Source: an uncultured Alphaproteobacteria bacterium (GTDB taxonomy: Bacteria; Pseudomonadota; Alphaproteobacteria; RF32; CAG-239). From it: a stretch of 15,977 nucleotides of DNA. Below are positions 7,157 through 12,442 of the stretch, piece after piece (the first letter of the stretch is position 1; the number at the start of each line of letters is the position of its first letter). The notes beneath the pieces were generated by a model. That model was not told the origin of the DNA. It ran no database searches and saw only the letters and a program-made list of their open reading frames with translations. The stretch lies in NCBI GenBank assembly GCA_934271195.1, contig CAKQRB010000065.1, positions 1 to 15,977 of the forward strand, given 5' to 3'. The position numbers were made by a program, and so were the translations under genes.

Positions 7157-7212
7157 AAAAAAACAGACCAAAAATCCCTCAAGCGACTAACTTAAGGCAG
7201 ATTCGGTCTGTT
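7157..7212 (-). terminator. Intrinsic terminator of rpsT
   Basis: On the minus strand AACAGACC pairs with GGTCTGTT, with an inner stem CCTTAAG / CTTGAGG (one G-T pair), followed by a run of Ts (7157-7163 read in reverse). It begins about 25 bases after the rpsT stop. Confidence 0.8.
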
Positions 7213-7237
7213 AAAATTCTTTCAAAAATAAGCCGGA

Positions 7238-7498
7238 TTAAAGGGCTTTTATTTTTTTAGAAAGACGGGAAACAGTGCGTGCAGCGGTGTTCATTTTCAA
7301 AACACTTTTACGAACGGCTTTCATCAGTTCGGATTCTGCAACTTTGAAGTTTGCAACGGCAACTTCTTTATTATTTTCAGCAATAGCGGCTTCAACTTTT
7401 TTCACAAAAGTACGAACGCGGCTTCTGCGGGCACCGTTAATAACGTTTCTTTTATTATTTCTGTTAATTCTGGTTTTTGCCGATTTATGATTGGCCAT
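7238..7498 (-). CDS. rpsT: 30S ribosomal protein S20
   Basis: An 86-residue, highly basic protein with the universal S20 start MANHKSAKTRINRNNKRN and a helical body rich in Lys, Ala and Val ending in SRLSKKIKAL. S20 binds 16S rRNA early in small-subunit assembly. Length is normal. The ATG at 7498 has AGGA about 9 bases upstream. Its own promoter and strong terminator make it a single-gene unit between echA and dnaA, the usual alphaproteobacterial arrangement. Confidence 0.97.
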   Translation of the reverse strand: MANHKSAKTRINRNNKRNVINGARRSRVRTFVKKVEAAIAENNKEVAVANFKVAESELMKAVRKSVLKMNTAARTVSRLSKKIKAL

Positions 7499-7555
7499 AT
7501 TTTTTATTCCTGTTTCAAATAAAGTTAACTACAAATTTTTTCAAATTTTGTAACA

Positions 7556-7585
7556 CTTATAAACTCTAAGCACCGCATAAGTCAA
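7556..7585 (-). promoter_or_regulatory. rpsT promoter
   Basis: Minus-strand TTGACT (7585-7580) and TATAAG (7561-7556) with an 18-base spacer, in the 104-base gap downstream of echA and about 58 bases upstream of the rpsT ATG. Confidence 0.6.
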
Positions 7586-7602
7586 TAATAATTTTGCAAA
7601 AT

Positions 7603-8373
7603 TTAGCGATTCCGGAAGTTTGGCGGCCTTTTTTCAATAAAAGCCTGCAAAGATTCGGCAAAATCCAGCGAGGAAAGGCAAATCCGGCTGTTTCTGGCAT
7701 CATAACCGATTCCGTCGTCGAGTCCGGAATTTTGCGCATGATTAACGGAGTCTTTTGCCAGAAAAACGGCCTCTGCCGGCATTGACGCAATTTTTTCGGC
7801 AGTTGTCTGCGCTTCTTCAAATAAATTGGGCAATGGTACAATTCTGCTGACGAGTCCTGTTCGTTCGGCTTCTTCGGCGGTCATGGCGCGACCGGTTAAA
7901 ACCATCTCCATGGCTTTGGCTTTGCCGACGGTATGTGTCAGCATCTGGATTCCGCCAAAGCCGGCAATACAGCCGAGCGTAATTTCCGGCTGTCCGAAAC
8001 GGGTATTGTCAGCCGCCAGCAAAATATCGCAGGCCATGGCAAGTTCACAGCCGATTCCCAGAGCATATCCGGCAATGGCGGCAATAATCGGTTTTTGGCA
8101 TTTTCTGATTCGCTCGAATGTCTGTATATACTCGTCCAAAAAGTGCGGGTTTTCTTTTTTCCGCTCATTAATCTCGTTCAAGTCGATTCCCGCGGCAAAA
8201 GCCTTGTCGCTTCCGCGCAGGATAATGGCGCCGATTCCCTCGTCTTGGTCATAAAGTTCAATCTGTGCGGCAATTTCTTTCAGCATATCCAGACAAACCG
8301 CATTCAGTGCGGCAGGCCGGTTAAGAGTGATAATGCCGGCATTATTTTTTTCTTCAGTAATGATATATTCCAT
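7603..8373 (-). CDS. Enoyl-CoA hydratase/isomerase (crotonase family)
   Basis: A 256-residue crotonase-fold enzyme; typical members hydrate trans-2-enoyl-CoA in fatty-acid or short-chain acyl-CoA metabolism. The oxyanion-hole stretch KAFAAGIDLNEI (about residues 57-68) and GYALGIGCELAMACDI carry the fold signature. Both catalytic glutamates of the classical hydratase are present: Glu110 (GCEL) and Glu130 (QPEI), with the same 20-residue spacing as in mitochondrial crotonase, so it should be active. The start follows the upstream stop by 7 bases, with an AGGTG ribosome binding site overlapping that stop, so it is the third gene of the mutM operon. The exact acyl-CoA substrate is not predictable. 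An enoyl-CoA hydratase at this site is common in alphaproteobacteria. Confidence 0.88.
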   Translation of the reverse strand: MEYIITEEKNNAGIITLNRPAALNAVCLDMLKEIAAQIELYDQDEGIGAIILRGSDKAFAAGIDLNEINERKKENPHFLDEYIQTFERIRKCQKPIIAAIAGYALGIGCELAMACDILLAADNTRFGQPEITLGCIAGFGGIQMLTHTVGKAKAMEMVLTGRAMTAEEAERTGLVSRIVPLPNLFEEAQTTAEKIASMPAEAVFLAKDSVNHAQNSGLDDGIGYDARNSRICLSSLDFAESLQAFIEKRPPNFRNR

Positions 8374-8380
8374 TTTTCAC

Positions 8381-8755
8381 CTAACTTTTGCTCTTGACGG
8401 TAATAAAAACACGCAACGGCTGAGCGGATCCTCTGGTTATTTCCAAAACCTCGCCTTCACGGTAAAAACTGATCTTTCCGGCCGATTCTCCGGTACATTT
8501 CCAGCCGAGCTGGGGCAGGGTGTCGCGATAAAACGTTTTTACTTTGCCGAAAGACGTTTTGGCAGAAGTCAGAACCGCTTCTACCAACCGGCTTTCTTCA
8601 TTGCCGAAAGCAATGGCGTCATTTTTTTCCTGTGTCATGCCTTCCATGACAGGCACGTCTTCCAGCCCGTTAATAAAGGTCGCCGCTGTTGCCGGACTGC
8701 CATAACATAAAAGGCAAAAAACAAAAAAGAATTTTAGCTTGTTTTGTATTGTCAT
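8381..8755 (-). CDS. Small exported protein of the mutM-echA operon, unknown function
   Basis: 124 residues with a clear Sec signal peptide (hydrophobic core FFFVFCLLCYG, cleavage near ATAA, about residue 24), so probably periplasmic. The mature part begins TFINGLEDVPVMEGM and contains a compact segment KVKTFYRDTLPQLGWKC followed by a predicted beta-rich end. I recognise it as the kind of conserved hypothetical found beside mutM/echA in alphaproteobacteria, but no function is known to me. Its ATG overlaps the mutM stop by 4 bases (ATGA), implying translational coupling, and echA follows after 7 bases. Confidence 0.75.
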   Translation of the reverse strand: MTIQNKLKFFFVFCLLCYGSPATAATFINGLEDVPVMEGMTQEKNDAIAFGNEESRLVEAVLTSAKTSFGKVKTFYRDTLPQLGWKCTGESAGKISFYREGEVLEITRGSAQPLRVFITVKSKS

Positions 8756-9591
8756 TTTTGTTTGCTTTCACAATAAAATGTTGATCTTCCCGTTTGAACG
8801 ATTTTTTTAATCCCGCCTGTCTTGGCCAAATTGCAGGTGCACCCAGGACAAGACTGTCCGGCCTTGCCGTATACGCAGTGCATATTTTGAAAATATCCCA
8901 GATTGCCGTCCGGCTGTTTATAATCATGAATACTCGAACCGCCGGCGGCAATGGCTTTTTTCAAAACTTCGCGCGTGTTTGCAACCAAAACGTCGGCTTC
9001 TTTGCGGTTGATTTTATCAGCCGGCCGTAGCGGGGAAATACCTGACATAAACAAAATCTCCGAGGCATAAATATTGCCGATTCCGCAAATAATGCTCTGA
9101 TCCAGCAGCGCCGTCTTAATCGGACTTTTTTTCTTTTGCAGACGCATAAAAAGATATTCCCCGTCCAGTTCTTTTGCAAAAGGATCAATGCCGGAATTTT
9201 TAAAAAGCGGATTCTGCCGGAGCTTTTCTGTTTCGCAATAAGTCAAAATCCCGAAACGCCGCGTGTCATTATAAACAATCCAGCCTTTGACCGTTTCGAT
9301 AATCACATGGTCATGCTTGTCAAATTGTGCCGGCCGTTCGTCGGAAATTTTGACTTTTCCGCTCATGCCCATATGCCAGATCAGACTGAGACCGTTATTG
9401 AGATGAATTACAATATATTTCGCAATCCTCTGATAATCAACGATTGCTGCACCGGTGATTTTTTCGGCCAGCTCATCTGGAATTTTTTGCCGAAGCCGGT
9501 TGTCGCGTACATCAACGCTGATTATATTAGTCTTGCCGATGCCTTTGGCAAGAGCCTGCATAATCGTTTCGACTTCTGGTAACTCTGGCAT
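8752..9591 (-). CDS. mutM: Formamidopyrimidine-DNA glycosylase (MutM/Fpg)
   Basis: A 279-residue bifunctional glycosylase/AP lyase that removes 8-oxoguanine and formamidopyrimidines. The N-terminal MPELPEVET gives the catalytic Pro2 and Glu3; Lys58 (RIAKY) is the conserved active-site lysine. The helix-two-turn-helix region contains GIGNIYASEILF. The C-terminal zinc finger is odd: Cys248, Cys251 and Cys274 are in place (CPGC ... FYC), but the expected fourth cysteine is Lys277 (CESK), while an extra Cys253 follows the first pair. Conserved GRSTFYC is intact. The ATG has AGAGG 5 bases upstream. It heads a three-gene operon and is divergent, by 39 bases, from the UbiB-like gene. Confidence 0.95.
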   Translation of the reverse strand: MPELPEVETIMQALAKGIGKTNIISVDVRDNRLRQKIPDELAEKITGAAIVDYQRIAKYIVIHLNNGLSLIWHMGMSGKVKISDERPAQFDKHDHVIIETVKGWIVYNDTRRFGILTYCETEKLRQNPLFKNSGIDPFAKELDGEYLFMRLQKKKSPIKTALLDQSIICGIGNIYASEILFMSGISPLRPADKINRKEADVLVANTREVLKKAIAAGGSSIHDYKQPDGNLGYFQNMHCVYGKAGQSCPGCTCNLAKTGGIKKIVQTGRSTFYCESKQK

Positions 9592-9622
9592 TTTAACCTC
9601 TTATTAATCCAAATTTGCGAGT

Positions 9623-9651
9623 ATTATAAAATGATAAATAAATTTTTACAA
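9623..9651 (-). promoter_or_regulatory. mutM operon promoter
   Basis: Minus-strand TTGTAA (9651-9646) and a perfect TATAAT (9628-9623) with a 17-base spacer. The -35 lies inside the first codons of the divergent UbiB-like gene, so the two genes share a very compact control region. Confidence 0.5.
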
Positions 9652-10743
9652 TTCATAAAAAAACAACGGTTAGCAATCCGTTTGGCTTGGTTTGACTGCC
9701 TGTTTGTCATTGAAGGTCTGCAGACCTTCAGTTATGCTCTGCCGTTGGCCCGTTTTTTTCGCCGCCGTCTGAGCGGAGACAATATCCAACATTTGCACAA
9801 TTTTCTGATTTATAACCAAAATCCGTTGTTTTTTGCCCTTTATGAAGAGGCCGCTTCACGACAGGATATTTTTGCCGCGCCGGTTTATGTCTTTCCGGTA
9901 TCGGACAAACAATTTGCCGGAGATATGCTGTATCGTCTGGCCGCCGGATCCGAAGACAAAAAATTTTACCTCTCGTTGTTTCGTGAAATCGTTCGCCGCG
10001 ACTATCCTGAGCTACGAGCGCAATATAAGGTTTTTGAACGGCGTTTGGACACGATTTATGATATGCGTTTCCGTGCCTCTGAGATGGAACTTCTCTGCGA
10101 GGCTTCGGTCGGATTCTTCTCTTTTTGCCCCTATGAGATAGATTGGCTGAAAACCACAAAAGACAAGCTTTATCTTTGTTTTGACGTTCCGGCGCGTTCA
10201 AAACGGATTCTCTCGGCAACGGAACAGGAAAATCTGTCGCGGCTGTTCGCATACCTGTTTTTTGAAAAATCATTGTTTGTGTCTTATTGGCGCAGTTTGT
10301 GTGTCGGTGACAATTCCCGAGTTTCTTTTTTGGATTTTGACGCCGTCTATCCCGTAACGCCGGAGCTCAAAAACTATTTGCTGAATTTTATCGGCCGGCA
10401 ACAAAAACCGGTTCGTCCGGAAGAATACAAACTGCAAAGGGCCGTCATGGTTCTTCAGGATTTCTGTCCGGACATCAATATCTTTGCCGCTTGGAGCGAT
10501 TATCTGAATTTAACGGATTTCACGTCTCGCGTTCACTCTGACAATGACAATCTGTTGGAGCAGCTCAAATCCGGCGGCATGGACTTGGGACAGTATCGGC
10601 CGGTAGACCTTCCTTCGCCAGAAGAACTGGCCTATCTGCTGGAAACAAAAGATCTGAAGAAAGGCGCGCAGTTTCGCAAATCCTCCGTTATATACTGGGG
10701 GCCGATGGCGGTTTTGTTTTATGTCCTGCTGAATTACTTATAG
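9631..10743 (+). CDS. Degenerate UbiB/ABC1-family protein (probable pseudoenzyme)
   Basis: 370 residues, which I align from memory to UbiB over most of its length. The N-terminus LAWFDCLFVIEG matches LARHDALFPLE of alphaproteobacterial UbiB. FFALYEEAASRQDI (67-80) lines up with the family's KxGQ region (FIKLGQALSTRPDL), but K, G and Q are replaced. IDWLKTT (170-176) matches VDW-T. FLDFDAVYPVTPELKNYL (233-250) matches the DFG segment, with DFD instead of DFG. YKLQRAVMVLQDFCPDINIF matches the C-terminal LQK segment, and a final hydrophobic helix ends the protein. The HADMHPGN catalytic loop is absent (SYWRSLCVGDN). Normal UbiB has about 500-550 residues, so about 150 are missing. It sits beside mutM, the usual ubiE-ubiB site, but ubiE is gone. 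The frame is intact, suggesting a retained, repurposed protein rather than a fresh pseudogene. Confidence 0.65.
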   Translation: MINKFLQFIKKQRLAIRLAWFDCLFVIEGLQTFSYALPLARFFRRRLSGDNIQHLHNFLIYNQNPLFFALYEEAASRQDIFAAPVYVFPVSDKQFAGDMLYRLAAGSEDKKFYLSLFREIVRRDYPELRAQYKVFERRLDTIYDMRFRASEMELLCEASVGFFSFCPYEIDWLKTTKDKLYLCFDVPARSKRILSATEQENLSRLFAYLFFEKSLFVSYWRSLCVGDNSRVSFLDFDAVYPVTPELKNYLLNFIGRQQKPVRPEEYKLQRAVMVLQDFCPDINIFAAWSDYLNLTDFTSRVHSDNDNLLEQLKSGGMDLGQYRPVDLPSPEELAYLLETKDLKKGAQFRKSSVIYWGPMAVLFYVLLNYL

Positions 10744-10754
10744 CAAAATTTTCG

Positions 10755-10783
10755 TTGTTATCTTGGCGCCGATGGTATATAAA
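10755..10783 (+). promoter_or_regulatory. Promoter for the J-domain gene
   Basis: TTGTTA (10755-10760) and TATAAA (10778-10783) with a 17-base spacer, directly after the UbiB-like gene and about 33 bases before the J-domain ATG. Confidence 0.45.
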
Positions 10784-10815
10784 CATCGTTTATGTAACCT
10801 GAAATTTTTAATGCC

Positions 10816-11379
10816 ATGATAAAAAAGACCAAAAGAACCAGAAAATACTTTGCGCCGCAAAATGAAGAAGGCATAACCCGCCGCTGTGATCATCCGGGCT
10901 GCGATAAATGCGGAGAATACCGCGCGCCCAAAGACCGCAGCCTTAAGGAATATTACTGGTTTTGTCTGGATCATGTGCAGGAATACAATGCCAAATGGAA
11001 CTATTATGACGGGGAGACCGATGCCGGTTCCCAAAAGGAAGAGGCCGAACACAAACGCCGTTTCAGCTTCAAAAATTTCGGTTCCCGCATCAAATATAAT
11101 TTTGGTTACGATTTTGTAGAATTTCCTGACGGAATGTTTGGCGAAAAATCTTTTGCCGGCTATGACAAGGAAGAAATCTATCTGAGCGAAGAAGAACGCA
11201 AATATCTGACAATATTGGAACTAAAAGCGCCGGAACTCAGTCTGACGACTTTGAAAAAGCAATATAAAAAACTGGTAAAAAAATATCATCCGGATCTCAA
11301 TCGGGAAGATAAAGACGCTGAAGAAAAGTTCAAGCAGCTGTCTGCGGCTTACAAGCATTTTATGAAAAGATTATCATAG
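10816..11379 (+). CDS. J-domain protein with N-terminal cysteine-rich segment
   Basis: 187 residues. The C-terminal J-domain (about residues 128-187) contains the HPD tripeptide (158-160, KKYHPDLN) preceded by the basic helix LKKQYKKLVKKY and followed by EEKFKQLSAAYKHF, so it should stimulate DnaK ATPase. The N-terminal part has Cys24, Cys29, Cys32, Cys50 and His53 (CDHPGCDKCGEYRAPK, FCLDHV, YNAKWNY), plausibly a metal site. This combination is a conserved alphaproteobacterial DnaJ-like family distinct from DnaJ and CbpA. There is no G/F region and no substrate-binding barrel. The only in-frame ATG after an upstream stop is 10816; its ribosome binding site is weak. The client is unknown. Confidence 0.85.
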   Translation: MIKKTKRTRKYFAPQNEEGITRRCDHPGCDKCGEYRAPKDRSLKEYYWFCLDHVQEYNAKWNYYDGETDAGSQKEEAEHKRRFSFKNFGSRIKYNFGYDFVEFPDGMFGEKSFAGYDKEEIYLSEEERKYLTILELKAPELSLTTLKKQYKKLVKKYHPDLNREDKDAEEKFKQLSAAYKHFMKRLS

Positions 11380-11474
11380 TTTTCGGGGGCTGAAAAACTT
11401 TTCCGCGCGAAAAACACAGAGTATTTTTGCGGGAGTCTCCCTCATTCCGGAAAAGCTTTCCGATTTTGTGCAAA

Positions 11475-12320
11475 CTATTTTTGAAGGTCGGACCAGCGGA
11501 CGTTTTGCTTCATCTGTTTGGTAATTTCTGCTTCTTTCTTTTTGTCTTTGCCAATGGTTTTCTGCGGATTCTTTATTGTCTTTCCCTTAACGTCGACGCG
11601 GCCGGTTTTGTTCAAAATGAGTTTAGCCGTTTCCTGAGCAGAACGCTTCTTTTCGCCGATATTGGCAACATCGTCGACTTTCATGCCTTCCAAAGATTTT
11701 TCTCCGGCAAGCATCTTCACTTGCTTGGCGCCGTTCAATAGCTTGAGTGCTTTCTCGTCTTTGAACATATGGCCTTTAAGCTTGAGCTTTTTTCTCAGAT
11801 CTTCATTAATCGCTTTGCTGGTAAAGTCAGTATTGACTGTCAGTTCCTGAAAATTTTGGGCCATAACTTTTTTATCAAGGCCTTTCATGCCGTTTTCTTT
11901 CATCAGCTGATTTGCCTGCAGCAATGCGTTAATTTTTCCTGTTTCCTGATTCAGGCTCATCATGTTCTGCGTTTCCTGTCGGCGGATAATCTGTTTTTCT
12001 TCGTCAGCCAGCGCTCCCATTAAGGAAGAACTTTCTTTGTTGTCATCAAAAGAATGAAACATCTGAATATTGACGGAACTGTAATAACTGTCCTCGTCTT
12101 CATCGTCTTCGTCATAGACGTTTTTAATTCTTTTTCTGATTTTGCTGATTCCGTTCGGAAGAGAGATATTTCCGGGAGTAAAACGCCGCAAACCGGAATT
12201 TTTGTCTTTTCGGCTTTCTGCAACGGCTTTGGCAACGTTGGTTTTAAGAGTAAGTTTTTCGTTGAAATCAAATCCTGTTTTTTTCCATTCTAAGTTGGAA
12301 TTGGATGATTTGTCATTCAT
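11475..12320 (-). CDS. Lysine-rich hydrophilic protein, unknown function
   Basis: 281 residues, no signal peptide and no membrane segment. The sequence is rich in Lys, Glu, Asp and Asn. A basic patch SKIRKRIKN precedes an acidic run YDEDDEDEDSYY near residue 70-80. The centre (about 110-200) looks helical, with repeated Leu/Met/Lys, and the C-terminus is strongly basic (KTIKNPQKTIGKDKKKEAE). The ATG at 12320 has AAGGGG about 8 bases upstream, a convincing ribosome binding site. I do not recognise a family. It lies 122 bases downstream of the PAS gene on the same strand, so the two may be co-transcribed. No strong terminator follows, only weak dyads (CGGAAAAGCTTTCCG near 11450). Confidence 0.65.
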   Translation of the reverse strand: MNDKSSNSNLEWKKTGFDFNEKLTLKTNVAKAVAESRKDKNSGLRRFTPGNISLPNGISKIRKRIKNVYDEDDEDEDSYYSSVNIQMFHSFDDNKESSSLMGALADEEKQIIRRQETQNMMSLNQETGKINALLQANQLMKENGMKGLDKKVMAQNFQELTVNTDFTSKAINEDLRKKLKLKGHMFKDEKALKLLNGAKQVKMLAGEKSLEGMKVDDVANIGEKKRSAQETAKLILNKTGRVDVKGKTIKNPQKTIGKDKKKEAEITKQMKQNVRWSDLQK

Positions 12321-12442
12321 TCTGTTTTCCCCTTAAATTTTGTAGCTTTCACAAATTGCTCCCCGCTACAGTTATATAATTGACACAAAAAATATTTTCT
12401 GTCAACTCATTCCGTTCTTTTACGAAAAATATTCAAAAAAAA

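Larger units (their letters stand above)
6637..7237. other. dnaA-rpsT intergenic region: candidate origin/replication control
   Basis: This 600-base gap contains no gene. It is strongly AT-rich and carries, in order, a CAAATAA/TTATTTG hairpin (6660-6675), nested inverted repeats (6725-6810), a 56-bp direct repeat at 78-bp spacing (6887-7020), an A/C-only loop within a 9-bp inverted repeat (7066-7101), three GCAGATTC copies (7115, 7134, 7197) and the rpsT terminator. I see no perfect DnaA box (TTATNCACA); the nearest is TTTTCCAAA at about 6857. Position next to dnaA and the density of repeats make an origin or dnaA-control role plausible, but alphaproteobacterial origins often lie elsewhere (for example near hemE in Caulobacter). 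Confidence 0.4.

Noticed and set aside
6637..7237. Canonical DnaA boxes or CtrA boxes (TTAA-N7-TTAA)
   Set aside because: No perfect DnaA box on either strand; the best near-match is TTTTCCAAA. TTAA pairs occur, but with the wrong spacing (for example 11 bases near 6815-6835).
9728..10273. 181-codon frame antisense to the UbiB-like gene
   Set aside because: Low-complexity basic sequence with no domain; the plus-strand frame is longer and shows ordered UbiB-like segments.
12321..12442. Remnant of a frameshifted kinase domain after the PAS gene
   Set aside because: The gap is only 122 bases, very A/T rich, and no frame gives HisKA-like residues; the downstream gene does not resemble a kinase.
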